Counted from the first letter of the stretch, positions 34,545-43,709 are shown. The stretch: 64,000 nt of DNA from Lysobacter sp. ISL-50 (GCF_018612875.1 NZ_JAGGRI010000002.1:124001-188000); one strand, 5' to 3'. Notes: generated by a model not told the origin, from the letters alone. Numbers and translations are program-made.

Positions 34545-36434
34545 TCATGTCTCGTCGGCCGTCGCGTCCGCCGTCAGCGGCGACAGCGACATCCAGGTCA
34601 GGCGCCAGGCGCCATCGACGCGGCCGCCGGCGCAGTAATACGGCTGAAACACCAGCGGCGCGCGGTAACCCGGGCTCAGCTCGATGCGCGGCAGCGCATG
34701 CCCGGCGTCGGGCGGCGACCAGCGCAGCCACTGCGCGGGCGGTGCCTGCGGCAGGCGCAGGGTTTCCTCCGTCTTGAAGCCGTCGATCAAGTCGCTGGCG
34801 TAGACCAGCGGGCCGCAGGTCACGGCGAGGTATTCGTGATGCAGCACCTCCTGCGCGACCGCGCTGCCGTCGGGCGCGCGCGATTCCTGCACATTGCGGT
34901 TGACCGCGACATGGGTGCGCGGCGTCATCGGCAATTGCAGGGCGATTTCGTCGCCCGGGCGCCACAGCCGCCGCAGGGTGCAGTAATCGCCGGCGATGAC
35001 GGCGTCATCATCGACGGCCGCGCCGTTGACCGTGACGCGAGCGCCCTGCGCCCATGACGGAATCCGCAGCTTCAGCGCGAACTCGGCTTCGCGCTGCGGC
35101 TCGACGTGCAAACGGATGTCGCCGGTGAACGGATACTGCGTGCGTTGATCGATGGCGACGCGGCCCGCCGCCGCCAGGACGATCCGCGCCGAGCCTTCGC
35201 CATAGATATTGACCGCGAGGGTGTCGGAATCGGCGCGCACATAGGCCACGCCCGGCAATTCCTCCAGCGCCATCGCGCCGCTGGATTTGCAGCAGCGCCA
35301 GTAGGTGGTGTGCACGCGGCGTCCGTTCGGAAAGACGTAGTAACACCAGTCCTCGCCGTTGGGCGCCTGCGCGCCGAGCAGATCGTTGTAGGCCGAGCGT
35401 TCGATCTCTTCCGCGTAGATCGCCTGCCCAGTGATCGCCAGCAGCTCGCGATTGAGTTGAATCCACGCCAGCGTCGAGCAGGTTTCGACATAGCCTTGCG
35501 GACTGAACACGCCGGCCGGATTGAAGGCTTCGCGCGAACGGTGGGCGACGCCGCCCCAGGGCCCGCCGCACAGCGTGAGGTGATGATCGCGGATGCTGCG
35601 CCACACCGATTCGACCGCGGTCAGATAGTCGGCGTGGCCGCTGACCCGGTACAGCTTGGCCAGGCCGACCAGATTCCACGCCAGCTGATAGGCCTTGCCG
35701 GTCGCGATCCAGGCCGCGTCCACGCCGGCCAGCGCGCGCGTGAGCAAGGCCAGCGGCGGATGCGCATCGGCCTGGCCGAGCACGGTCAGGGCCAGATCCA
35801 GATAGCTGCGATCGCCGCAGGCCACATACAACTCCACCGCCGGGTCCAGCAGCACCGTCGCCGACATGCCGTGATGGTTGCCCAGTTCGGTGATGTCGAT
35901 ACCGCCCGCGCTCAAGGTGCGCAGGCACAGATCGCCGATCTTGCGCGCGGCACCGAGATAACGCGGCTGCGGAAAATGCCGGTGCACTTCCAGCAGGCCC
36001 AGAATCAGATAGGCGTGGGTCCAGATGTCCCAGGTGCGCACGCTCGGCGCGCCGTCCCAACTCAGCGGCGCCGGCGCCTGCTTGCGCATGAAGCGGCGGT
36101 CGGGCGCGTAGGTGCCCAGATAACCGTCGGCCTCTTGCGTGGAGACCAGGAAATCCGCGACGCGGTGCACGCGCGCGCGCAAGTCCGCGTCGCCGCTGCG
36201 CGCGGCGGCCTTGGCCGCGGCGACCAGCCACTTGCCGGCGTGTTCGCCGTACCAGTCGCCTTCCAGATTCTGCGCGCGCCGCGCCGGCGCGAAGATCGCG
36301 ATCGCCGGGCTGGTTTCATCGACGATGAAATGCGACAGGCGGCCGGCGCGATTGGCGTCCAGCGCGTCGCCGAGCAGGCCGCGCAGATGGATGCCGGCCG
36401 GATCGATCGCGGGATGGAAATCGTCGCGTGTCAT
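34545..36434 (-). CDS. GH127 family beta-L-arabinofuranosidase-like glycoside hydrolase
   Basis: A 629-residue enzyme of the DUF1680/GH127 family. These hydrolases use a cysteine nucleophile held by a zinc site, and the needed residues are present: Glu317 and Cys319 in the YVETCSTL motif and Cys381-Cys382 in TYWRCCKSSGAMAL, matching Glu338, Cys340, Cys417 and Cys418 of HypBA1. The (alpha/alpha) barrel spans about 30-420, with beta-sandwich domains to the C-terminus. There is no signal peptide, so it acts in the cytoplasm on imported oligosaccharide. It starts 3 bases after the upstream fusion gene, so the two are tightly coupled. Confidence 0.88.
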   Translation of the reverse strand: MTRDDFHPAIDPAGIHLRGLLGDALDANRAGRLSHFIVDETSPAIAIFAPARRAQNLEGDWYGEHAGKWLVAAAKAAARSGDADLRARVHRVADFLVSTQEADGYLGTYAPDRRFMRKQAPAPLSWDGAPSVRTWDIWTHAYLILGLLEVHRHFPQPRYLGAARKIGDLCLRTLSAGGIDITELGNHHGMSATVLLDPAVELYVACGDRSYLDLALTVLGQADAHPPLALLTRALAGVDAAWIATGKAYQLAWNLVGLAKLYRVSGHADYLTAVESVWRSIRDHHLTLCGGPWGGVAHRSREAFNPAGVFSPQGYVETCSTLAWIQLNRELLAITGQAIYAEEIERSAYNDLLGAQAPNGEDWCYYVFPNGRRVHTTYWRCCKSSGAMALEELPGVAYVRADSDTLAVNIYGEGSARIVLAAAGRVAIDQRTQYPFTGDIRLHVEPQREAEFALKLRIPSWAQGARVTVNGAAVDDDAVIAGDYCTLRRLWRPGDEIALQLPMTPRTHVAVNRNVQESRAPDGSAVAQEVLHHEYLAVTCGPLVYASDLIDGFKTEETLRLPQAPPAQWLRWSPPDAGHALPRIELSPGYRAPLVFQPYYCAGGRVDGAWRLTWMSLSPLTADATADET

Positions 36435-36437
36435 CGT

Positions 36438-38618
36438 TCAACTCGCATCGGCGGCGCAGCGAAAGCCGATGCAGCCCGAGCGGTCCTTGCCGGGCGCCAT
36501 CAGCAGCAGCTTGCCGTGCTGATCCAGGCGATAGGCCTGCGGGAAATACCAGTGCGAGGTCTGCGGCTGGTAGGAACTGCCGCCGCGCAGGATCGCCGCG
36601 CGGGTGTGTTCGTCGTGGTATTCGTCGGTCCATTGCCAGACGTTGCCGATCAGATCGAGCACGCCGAACCCGCTGGCGCCGGCCGGATGCGCATCGACTT
36701 CGTCGGGCGCGCGCAGGCGGCGGCCGCGATTCGGCGCGGGCACGGCGTCGTCGCGCCAATCGTTGCCCCATGGATAGAGGCGGCCGTCGCCGCCCTGCGC
36801 GGCGTACTGCCATTCCCACTCGCGCGGCAGGCGTTTGCCGGCCCACTGGGCGTAAGCGCGCGCGTCTTCGATCGACACCCAGGTCACAGGACGGCGCTCC
36901 CAGCCTGGACGCGGCGCGCCGTCGGTCCAGTCGCGCAGATAATTATGCGCATCGCGCGGCCGATAGCCGCTGGCCTGGACGAAGCGCAGATACTCGGCGT
37001 TGGTGACCGGCGTGCGGTCGATGAAATAGCGCGGCAGTCGCATGCGCTTGCGATGGTTGCGGCGCGCGTTGTCTTCCCACGGGTATTGCACGTCCACGCC
37101 GTCCCAGGTCTGGCCTTCGATCTGCACGCCGCCGACCTTGAAGTCGAATTCGCCGGCCGGGATGTCGATCATGCCCGGCGGCGCGGACGCGACCGCGGCG
37201 ACCGGCTCGATCGGCAGCAGGCGTTGCTGCAGCGAGCGCCACTGCGCCGAGTAGCGGTGCAATGGCGTCGCCGCGCGTTCGCGCATGCGCGCCAGGAACG
37301 CGTCCAGGTCCGGATGTTCGGCGCCGGCCGCCAGCGCCAGCAGCGCGCCGAAGCCGCGGCCTTCCACGGCGAACTCCAGCACCGCGCGGGCGCCGTCGAT
37401 GCGCGGTGTCAGCGCCTCGCCGTTCCACAGATCGTAGTAACGCGCGCCGTCGAGATGATCGACCGCGATCTGCTCGCCGGCGATCTCGTACTCATGGCGA
37501 TTGACCACGGTCCACACCGTCGCGCCGCGGTGCGGGAAGCGGCTGGCGAACACGCCGGCCTGCAGGGTGCGCGCATACGGCCGCCAATCGGGGCTGACCA
37601 TGTTCGGCGCGAACTCGCGTTCGATCATGGCGATGCGGCGCAGGCTTTCGGCGTCGCGGTCGGTGAGCTGGTTCCACAGGCCCCAGATGTTTTCCCAGGC
37701 GTTGTAGCCCACGCCGTTGAAGAAGATGTATTGCAGATCGTGGTTGCGGTCGCGGCCCCAGCGGTTCTCGTAATTGATCATGTGCCGCGATTCGAGCCAC
37801 TTGAACTTGGCCACCGGCGGAATGACCTCGTTCGGCGCCTTCTTGCCCCAGCTCTGCACGTTCCAGATCAGCGCTTCCTCGGCGCTGATCGTGGACTCGG
37901 GTTGCAGCACCACCGGATGGCCGAGCTGGTCGCAGGCATCGAAGAACGCGCGCGGCACGCCGTTGTAGGTGTCGCCGTTGACGCCGTCGGCGCCGACCGC
38001 CGCGACCAGTTCGGCCACGCACTGCCAATCCGGGCGGCCGCTGTCGCGCGTGCCCTGGTCCCAGGGCATGGTCGGCAGGAACACGCGCACGCCGCGGCGA
38101 TGGAAATCCGCGATCGCGCCGCGAAGACCGTCGAGGCCGCCGGGCAGGTCGGCGGCCAGATCGAACTGATTGCGATCGTCCACGCCGATGTTCGGATACA
38201 CATGCCAGATCAGCACGCTGTCGATGCCGCCGTAGCGGCGCTGCAGATCGTCGAGATAGCGATCCACGGTGTAGCGGCCTTCGACCGGATCGTAGAAATA
38301 GCGATCCTCGGCCATCATCTGGGAGTGGACGAAATTACGCTGCGCCCACTGCAGTTCGGGACGGCGGTAGTGAGCGTCGTCGTAGCCGATGCGGATCAAG
38401 TGCTCGCGGCGCCAGTCCTTGAGCTCGGCGATCCAGTCGTCGAGGGTCGCGTCCACCTCCATCTTCCAGTGCCCGATCTCGGCGAACGGCCAGCCCGGCG
38501 CCTTGCCCGGCAGCGGCAGATAGCGCTGGGTGGTGACGTGCGAGAACTTGTATTCGTGGCGCACGCGCGGGCGTTCGTCTTCGGGGGCGGCGTCGGCGGC
38601 GGGATCGTAGTGGGGCAT
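36438..38618 (-). CDS. TIM-barrel glycoside-hydrolase-like domain fused to a SUMF1/FGE-fold domain
   Basis: A 726-residue two-domain protein. Residues 1 to about 440 read as a (beta/alpha)8 glycosidase-like domain: VLIWHVYPNIGVDDRN, VRVFLPTMPWDQGTRD, GADGVNGDTYNGVP and VVLQPESTISAEEA are successive barrel strands with acidic ends. Residues about 490-726 form a formylglycine-generating-enzyme (SUMF1) fold: MIDIPAGEFDFKVGG, FIDRTPVTNAEYLRFV, LPREWEWQYAAQGG, GNVWQWTDEYH, AILRGGSSY, GFRCAAD. The FGE cysteine pair after the RGGS motif is absent, so it is not an active sulfatase-maturing enzyme. No signal peptide. This fusion is unusual; the SUMF1 part may bind substrate. Confidence 0.75.
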   Translation of the reverse strand: MPHYDPAADAAPEDERPRVRHEYKFSHVTTQRYLPLPGKAPGWPFAEIGHWKMEVDATLDDWIAELKDWRREHLIRIGYDDAHYRRPELQWAQRNFVHSQMMAEDRYFYDPVEGRYTVDRYLDDLQRRYGGIDSVLIWHVYPNIGVDDRNQFDLAADLPGGLDGLRGAIADFHRRGVRVFLPTMPWDQGTRDSGRPDWQCVAELVAAVGADGVNGDTYNGVPRAFFDACDQLGHPVVLQPESTISAEEALIWNVQSWGKKAPNEVIPPVAKFKWLESRHMINYENRWGRDRNHDLQYIFFNGVGYNAWENIWGLWNQLTDRDAESLRRIAMIEREFAPNMVSPDWRPYARTLQAGVFASRFPHRGATVWTVVNRHEYEIAGEQIAVDHLDGARYYDLWNGEALTPRIDGARAVLEFAVEGRGFGALLALAAGAEHPDLDAFLARMRERAATPLHRYSAQWRSLQQRLLPIEPVAAVASAPPGMIDIPAGEFDFKVGGVQIEGQTWDGVDVQYPWEDNARRNHRKRMRLPRYFIDRTPVTNAEYLRFVQASGYRPRDAHNYLRDWTDGAPRPGWERRPVTWVSIEDARAYAQWAGKRLPREWEWQYAAQGGDGRLYPWGNDWRDDAVPAPNRGRRLRAPDEVDAHPAGASGFGVLDLIGNVWQWTDEYHDEHTRAAILRGGSSYQPQTSHWYFPQAYRLDQHGKLLLMAPGKDRSGCIGFRCAADAS

Positions 38619-38653
38619 GGGCGACTCGGATTCGCGAAACTTTCGGAAGCAGG

Positions 38654-38746
38654 CTGTTGTAGGAGGGGCTTCAGCCCCGATGCTCTTGTTTCAGATCATG
38701 GTGTTGTGGCTGGAAAGCGCCGGTCCTGAAGCCCGTTCCACAACCG
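38654..38746. repeat. REP pair overlapping the 3' end of the ribokinase-like gene
   Basis: The left arm TTGTAGGAGGGGCTTCAGCC continues CCGATGCTCTTG (38657-38688) and is intact. The right arm (AAAGCGCCGGTCCTGAAGCC, then CGTTCCACAACCGC, about 38715-38746) is degenerate and lies inside the last codons of the kinase gene. Confidence 0.75.
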
Positions 38747-39653
38747 CTTGCGCCTCGGCACCGCGCAACAGCGCCTGGACTTCATTGTGCGCCGGCACGC
38801 TGGCCTGCGCGCCGAGCCGGGTGCAGGCCAGGGCCGAGGCCGCGCAGGCGCTGCGCAGCGCGTCGGCGAACGCGGCGCCGGCGGCCAGCGCCGCGGCCAG
38901 TGTGCCGCAGAACGTGTCGCCGGCGGCGGTGGTGTCCAGCGCCTGCACGGTGAATGCGGGCTGCCGCAGATATTCGCCGTCGATGCGCGCGCGGCAGCCG
39001 CGCGCGCCGAGGGTCACCACCACGTTCGCCACGCCCACGCGCGCCAGCGCTGCGTCGAGATCGTTGGCGATGCCGGTAAGCGCGGCGAGTTCGCCTTCGT
39101 TGACGATCAGCAGGTCCACGCAGTCCAGCAGCGAGGCCGGCAAGGCCCGCGCCGGGGCCGCGTTGAGCACCACGCGCACGCCGGCCGCGCGGGCGCGGCG
39201 CGCCCAGGCCTCGACCGCGTCCAGCGGCGATTCCAGTTGCAGCAGCAGGTGGCTGATCTCGTTCAACGCGGGCAGATCCTCGCCGCGTAAAGTGGCGTTG
39301 GCGCCGGGCGCGACGGTGATCGCGTTCTCGCCCTCATCGGACACGCAGATGAAGGCGGTGCCGGTGGCGTGTTCGCGGCTGCGGCGGATCAGCAGTTCGA
39401 CGCCGGCGTCGCGCAGCGAGCGCTCGACCGGTTCGGCGTAGGCGTCCTCGCCGAGCGCGAGCAGCATGCGGGTGGCGGCGCCGCCGGCGCGCGCGCAGGC
39501 GATCGCCTGATTGGCGCCCTTGCCGCCGGGGAAGGTGTGCAGTTCGCGGCCGAGCACGGTTTCGCCCGGCGCCGGGACGTGGCTGGCGCGGACTACGAAG
39601 TCCAGGTTGGCCGAACCGGCTACCAGGACGAAGCGGCGAGTCGGTCCGGTCAT
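38691..39653 (-). CDS. Ribokinase-like PfkB family sugar kinase
   Basis: A 320-residue PfkB kinase. GSANLDFVVRASHVPAPGE and FPGGKGANQAIACARAGG are the ribokinase N-terminal signatures, and TTAAGDTFCGTL contains the catalytic base Asp246. The sequence is closest in pattern to ribokinase, although a rbs operon is absent; it would phosphorylate a sugar released by the neighbouring glycosidase. The start overlaps the serine hydrolase stop by 4 bases. The C-terminal 12-15 residues (VVERASGPALSSHNTMI) are encoded by a degenerate REP arm and probably add nothing to function. Confidence 0.88.
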   Translation of the reverse strand: MTGPTRRFVLVAGSANLDFVVRASHVPAPGETVLGRELHTFPGGKGANQAIACARAGGAATRMLLALGEDAYAEPVERSLRDAGVELLIRRSREHATGTAFICVSDEGENAITVAPGANATLRGEDLPALNEISHLLLQLESPLDAVEAWARRARAAGVRVVLNAAPARALPASLLDCVDLLIVNEGELAALTGIANDLDAALARVGVANVVVTLGARGCRARIDGEYLRQPAFTVQALDTTAAGDTFCGTLAAALAAGAAFADALRSACAASALACTRLGAQASVPAHNEVQALLRGAEAQAVVERASGPALSSHNTMI

Positions 39654-41341
39654 GGCGTGGCCTTCGCGTTCGAGGTGCCGCGCGGATTCATCGCCTCATC
39701 CACGAGCCGGTAGAAGTCGCGGCTGATACGCGGCAGGTCCGCTTTGATTTCGCTGCGCGGAAGGTGTTGCAGCAGGGCGATGGCCACACGGTGTTGGGCC
39801 GGGTCGATCGCGTAGGTGGTCGAGGCCGCGCCGGGCCAACCGAAGCGGCCGAGCGAACCGGGTTGGCCGTCGCGGCCGATGTCGATGACCACCGATCCGC
39901 CGAAGCCGAAGCCTTCGTTGCGGCTGTACTGGTGTACGGGTGGGTCGAGCATGGTCAGTTGGTTGCTCAGCATCAGGGCGACGGTTTCGGTTTGCAGCAA
40001 ATGGGGCTGTTTGTTCGGGGGCATCGGGTTGCGCCGTTCTTTCACTCCGTCATTCCCGCGAACGCGGGAATCCAGTGGCTTTGACGTTACTGCACGAAAG
40101 TCACTGGATTTCCGCGTTCGCGGGAATGACGGCTGGGAGTGTGTCGGCGGCTGAGAGTCTCCCGATGATTGAGCGTCCTCCGAGCGTCGAGTCCATTCCC
40201 CGCGCCGGCCGTCTTTCAATGCGCGACCATCCGCCGACAAACCATCATCGCAAGCGCCGTCGCCAAGCCGACCCGCTATCACACCCCCGTCAAACAACAT
40301 CTGCGCGAACCGCGCATAGTCGCAAGCGGTGGAATACAAACCGCCGGCGCCGCTTGGATACGCATTCAAGGCCGCCCCCGGTTCGCGCGCGCTCGGCCCG
40401 TCCGCGATGCGCAGACGGCCGTCATCGCCGATCGTGGTGATATCGACCACGCGTCCGCGCTGCGCGGCGGGCACGCTGAAGCCGGTGTCGCGCATGCCCA
40501 GCGGCTGGAAGATGCGTTCACGCAGGAAGGCGTCGAACGGCTGCGCGGATACGACTTCGACCATGCGCGCCAACACTTCGATCGCCGCGCCGTCGTAACC
40601 GAAGCGGGTGCCCGGATCGGCGGCCAGCGGCGCGCGGCTCAGCCGCTCGACGAAACCGCGCAGATCCGAGGCGCCGTGCGGATCGTCGCGCTGCATCGCC
40701 GCCATCGCCGCGTCGTCGCCCTTGAGCCCGGCCGCGAAGCCGGCGGTGTGGGTCAGCAAGTGGCGCACGGTGATCTCGCTCGCGGCCGGTCGCAAGGTCG
40801 GCGCGTCGTCGTCGCCGGCGGTCATCACTTGCCGCTGCGCCAGTTCGGGCAGGTAGCGCGAGACCGGATCGTCCAGTCGCACGCGGCCTTGCTCGACCAG
40901 CAGCATCACCGCTGCCGAGGCGACGGTCTTGCTCATCGAATAGATGCGGAAGATCGCGTCCTTGCGCATCGGCTCGTGTCGCGCCAGGTCGCGCTGGCCG
41001 TAGGATCGGAAATCGACGATGCGGCCGTCGCGCAGGATCAGGGTGACCGCGCCGAGGTAGCCGCGTGCATCGGTGGTCTCGCGCATGAAGGTGTGCAGCG
41101 CGCTGAAGTCGGGGGTGGGGACGGGTTCGGATCGCGGCGGTATGGGCTGCGAGTGCGTCGCTTCGACGGTCGGGGCTGAAGCCCCTCCCACAAAAGACTT
41201 CGAGCTGGCGTGCGGAGCCGGGATGACATCAGACATCGAGCCGGCGTGTGCAGCGCACGCGCCGCCGTTCGCCCATGCCGCGCCCGTCCAGCCCGCACCG
41301 AGGATCAACAGGCAGCGGCGAAGGGCGGGGGAAACGGGCAA
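39650..41341 (-). CDS. Beta-lactamase-fold serine hydrolase carrying two translated repeat insertions
   Basis: A 563-residue class C beta-lactamase-like hydrolase (EstB/D-aminopeptidase type). The catalytic SMSK tetrad is at residues 135-138 and YDGAAIEVLARM supplies the tyrosine. The start is a TTG at 41341 that gives a signal peptide (LRRCLLILGAGWTGAAWA). Two foreign stretches are translated in frame: residues about 49-58 ([10 protein letters not shown]) are a REP arm, and about 404-431 are the CATTCCCGCG palindrome, inside a 70-residue low-complexity stretch that separates the FAQMLFDGG and TVALMLSNQL motifs normally close together. The active site is intact, and the insertion falls in a surface loop, so the enzyme may still work. 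Confidence 0.8.
   Translation of the reverse strand: MPVSPALRRCLLILGAGWTGAAWANGGACAAHAGSMSDVIPAPHASSKSFVGGASAPTVEATHSQPIPPRSEPVPTPDFSALHTFMRETTDARGYLGAVTLILRDGRIVDFRSYGQRDLARHEPMRKDAIFRIYSMSKTVASAAVMLLVEQGRVRLDDPVSRYLPELAQRQVMTAGDDDAPTLRPAASEITVRHLLTHTAGFAAGLKGDDAAMAAMQRDDPHGASDLRGFVERLSRAPLAADPGTRFGYDGAAIEVLARMVEVVSAQPFDAFLRERIFQPLGMRDTGFSVPAAQRGRVVDITTIGDDGRLRIADGPSAREPGAALNAYPSGAGGLYSTACDYARFAQMLFDGGVIAGRLGDGACDDGLSADGRALKDGRRGEWTRRSEDAQSSGDSQPPTHSQPSFPRTRKSSDFRAVTSKPLDSRVRGNDGVKERRNPMPPNKQPHLLQTETVALMLSNQLTMLDPPVHQYSRNEGFGFGGSVVIDIGRDGQPGSLGRFGWPGAASTTYAIDPAQHRVAIALLQHLPRSEIKADLPRISRDFYRLVDEAMNPRGTSNAKATP
40049..40131. repeat. CATTCCCGCG palindrome pair inside a coding sequence
   Basis: A full two-armed element: CGTCATTCCCGCGAACGCGG with GAATCCAGTG on the left and CACTGGATTTCCGCGTTCGC with GGGAATGACG on the right. 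It is the same as the intergenic copy at 61561-61645. It lies in frame and without stop codons in the serine hydrolase gene. Confidence 0.92.
41170..41198. repeat. Single REP arm inside the serine hydrolase gene
   Basis: GTCGGGGCTGAAGCCCCTCC followed by CACAAAAG, one arm of the GGGGCTTCAGCCCC family. It encodes the linker between signal peptide and enzyme domain. Confidence 0.85.
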
Positions 41342-41363
41342 GGAGGGCGGTCCTGGGGAAGCG

Positions 41364-41401
41364 GAAAAACACCGCCGCGGGCGTCCGGGCCGGCGGCGGT
41401 C
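41364..41401 (-). terminator. Terminator after the TonB receptor gene
   Basis: On the minus strand ACCGCCGCC pairs with GGCGGTG-side sequence around a GC-rich loop, followed by TTTTT. It lies 32 bases after the receptor stop and before the serine hydrolase start, so distal genes need read-through or their own promoter. Confidence 0.75.
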
Positions 41402-41432
41402 GAAAGGAAGGTTCGCGAACGCGGGCGGCGGT

Positions 41433-43709
41433 TCAGAACTTGAAGGTGTGGCTGATCGAGACGGTGCGTCCGCGTCCGGCCCAGTAGTTCTGGAATCCGC
41501 CCGGCGGCTGCGACCAGCTCAGGATGTATTGCTTGTCGAACAGGTTCTCGATGCCGAGCGAGAACTTGCCGTAGCGCTCGGTCTGGTAGTTCATGCCCAG
41601 GTCGAACAAAGTGTAGCCGTGGGTGCTTTCGTTGAAGCTGAAGGCGCGGCTGTCGAAGCCGCGCACGTCGCTGCCGGACAGGTTGCGCGAGAACAGCGTG
41701 GTCGCGCCCAGGCTGATGTCGCCGCGCGGGATGAAGTTCCAGGTCAGGGTCCAGGCGAACTTGTCCGGGTTGATGTCGAGCACGCCCATCGGCTTGTTCA
41801 TGCCGCCGGCGCCGTAGCGTCCGGCCGCGTCGGCGGCCCAGAACGAGGTCATGCCGCGGGTGTGCGAGTACACCGCGCTGATCCGCCAGTCTTCGTTGAA
41901 GCGCCAGTCGGCCGACACTTCATAGCCCTTGATCCGCACCGGCGCGCGCAGCAGCACGAAGTCGTTCGTGGCCGGATCGATCGCCAGCGACTGGCCGTAG
42001 TCGGACTTGGAATCGTAATGCGAAGCGCTCAGCGAACCGCGCTCGCCGCGCCAGTTGAAGCCGAACTCGGTGTTCTTCACCACGATGGCGTTGAGGTCCA
42101 GCAGATCCTCGACGCTGATCGGCGGATCGTTCGGGCAACCGTTGGTCTGGATGCTGCCGCCGTCGCCGGAACACTGGATGTTGCGCAGCGGAATGCCGAC
42201 GTTGGCCAGGGTGAAGCCCTCGCCGTAGGAGCCGAACACCGACCACTGATCGTCGATGCGCCAGACCGCGCCGAAGTTGGTCAGGTTCTCCTGGTAGTCG
42301 AGCGAGCCGCCGCCGACGTTGCGGCGGTCGCGATACCAGGTGGTGGTGTAGCTGTCCACCTGCAGTTCGCCGTCTTCGCGGCGGATGCCGCCGGACAAGG
42401 TCACCGGGCCGATGTCCCAGGACAGCTGCATCCACGGCGCGCGGCTGCTGTATTCCATCGGCGGCACCCACAGGCGGTCGGTCAACGCCAGGCGTTGCTG
42501 CGCGGTGTCCTTGACCAGATCCAGGCCGACCCGCAGTTCCAGGCCGCTGACCGAGAACAGCGACGGCCGCGTCCATGAAGTGCGCAGGCCCTTCTTGTTG
42601 GTGACGATCTCGGACTGATCGTAAAGCGAGTTGACCGGCGCGATCAGCGGGTCCTGCCGGTCGATGGTGTTCTCCGGCAGGTAACGCATTTCCTGATCGG
42701 CCTTGTAGCCGTTGACGGTCAGCGTGCCGCCGAAGAAATCCGAATGGATGTAGCTGAGCTGGTACTGCTTGAAGTCGTTGATCGCGGCCTTGGAGCCGAA
42801 CACGGTGCCGCGCTCGGAGGTGTTGGTGCGGGTTTCGCCGCACAGCGCGCGCTCGTCCGGGCGGCAGCCCAGCACCTGGATGTAGTTGGCCTTGCCTTCG
42901 ATGTTGAAGTGGCTGACCGAGCCTTCGATGCGCTGCACGCCGTCTTCGCCGAAGTTGTAGCCGGCCTTGATGAACAGGTTGCGCGACTCGGTGTCGGCCA
43001 GCGAGCCGCTGGTGTTCATGCCGATGCGGCGGCCGTTGCCGTCGTAGGTGATGCCGCGGTCCAGGAACGAGGCCGAGGCGATCATGTCGAAATTGCCGGC
43101 CTTGCGCGCGAAGGTCGCGCCGAGCTTCCAGCCGGCACTGTCGTCCTTGAACTGGGTGGTGTAGCGCGAGATGACGGTGAACTCGTTGCCTTCCTTGGTC
43201 GGCGCGGCGGACAGGTAGTTGATGATACCGCCGGCCGCGCCGATGCCTTCCGAGGCCGAGGGGCCGTTGATCACTTCGATCCGGCCGACGATGCCCATGT
43301 CGGTGAAGGTGCCGTTGCGGGTGCCTTCGCGCAGCGGCGAGCCCTGCGGCACGCCGTCGAACAAACGCAGCGCGACGCGGCCGCGCAGGTTTTCGCCGGT
43401 GTTGCTCATCGCCTGCGAGGATTCGGCGTAACCGGGCACCGAGCGCGCCAGCACCGCGGTCGCGTCCTCGGTCAGCACCAGCGAACGCGCCAGTTCGGCC
43501 TTGGACACCAGGGTGATGGCGCCGGGAATCTTGTCGACCGCCTTGGGGCTGCGCGTGCCGGTGACCACGACGTTGTCGAGATTGACGGCCTGCGTGTCGT
43601 GCTTCTGCCCGTCCTGCGCGGGGACGGCGGCGTCCTGCGCCTGCGCGGCGCCGGCAAAGGTGGAAAGCATCAGGATGCTGCTGATCGCGGCGGTAAGTGG
43701 CTTGACCAT
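41433..43709 (-). CDS. TonB-dependent receptor
   Basis: A 758-residue outer-membrane receptor. The signal peptide (MVKPLTAAISSILMLSTFAG, cleavage after AQA) is followed by a TonB-box-like region, the plug (VNLDNVVVTGTRSPKAVDKI, then RIEVINGPSASEGIGAAGGI) and a barrel that ends in the terminal GRTVSISHTFKF strand with the C-terminal Phe of outer-membrane proteins. Two cysteine pairs (GCRPDERALC and CSGDGGSIQTNGC) sit in surface loops. ATG 43709 gives the proper signal peptide; an upstream start adds 12 residues. A structured leader precedes it. In the catabolic locus it should import the oligosaccharide or conjugate that the cytoplasmic enzymes degrade, though siderophore-like features cannot be excluded. 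Confidence 0.88.
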   Translation of the reverse strand: MVKPLTAAISSILMLSTFAGAAQAQDAAVPAQDGQKHDTQAVNLDNVVVTGTRSPKAVDKIPGAITLVSKAELARSLVLTEDATAVLARSVPGYAESSQAMSNTGENLRGRVALRLFDGVPQGSPLREGTRNGTFTDMGIVGRIEVINGPSASEGIGAAGGIINYLSAAPTKEGNEFTVISRYTTQFKDDSAGWKLGATFARKAGNFDMIASASFLDRGITYDGNGRRIGMNTSGSLADTESRNLFIKAGYNFGEDGVQRIEGSVSHFNIEGKANYIQVLGCRPDERALCGETRTNTSERGTVFGSKAAINDFKQYQLSYIHSDFFGGTLTVNGYKADQEMRYLPENTIDRQDPLIAPVNSLYDQSEIVTNKKGLRTSWTRPSLFSVSGLELRVGLDLVKDTAQQRLALTDRLWVPPMEYSSRAPWMQLSWDIGPVTLSGGIRREDGELQVDSYTTTWYRDRRNVGGGSLDYQENLTNFGAVWRIDDQWSVFGSYGEGFTLANVGIPLRNIQCSGDGGSIQTNGCPNDPPISVEDLLDLNAIVVKNTEFGFNWRGERGSLSASHYDSKSDYGQSLAIDPATNDFVLLRAPVRIKGYEVSADWRFNEDWRISAVYSHTRGMTSFWAADAAGRYGAGGMNKPMGVLDINPDKFAWTLTWNFIPRGDISLGATTLFSRNLSGSDVRGFDSRAFSFNESTHGYTLFDLGMNYQTERYGKFSLGIENLFDKQYILSWSQPPGGFQNYWAGRGRTVSISHTFKF

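Noticed and set aside
36438-38618. An active formylglycine-generating enzyme for sulfatases
   Set aside because: The catalytic cysteines expected after the RGGS motif are absent and no sulfatase gene is in the window.
35106-38729. A 1207-codon plus-strand frame across GH127 and the SUMF1 fusion
   Set aside because: It runs opposite two genes with intact catalytic motifs, and its composition (Gln/Arg/Val/Ala) is that of an antisense frame.
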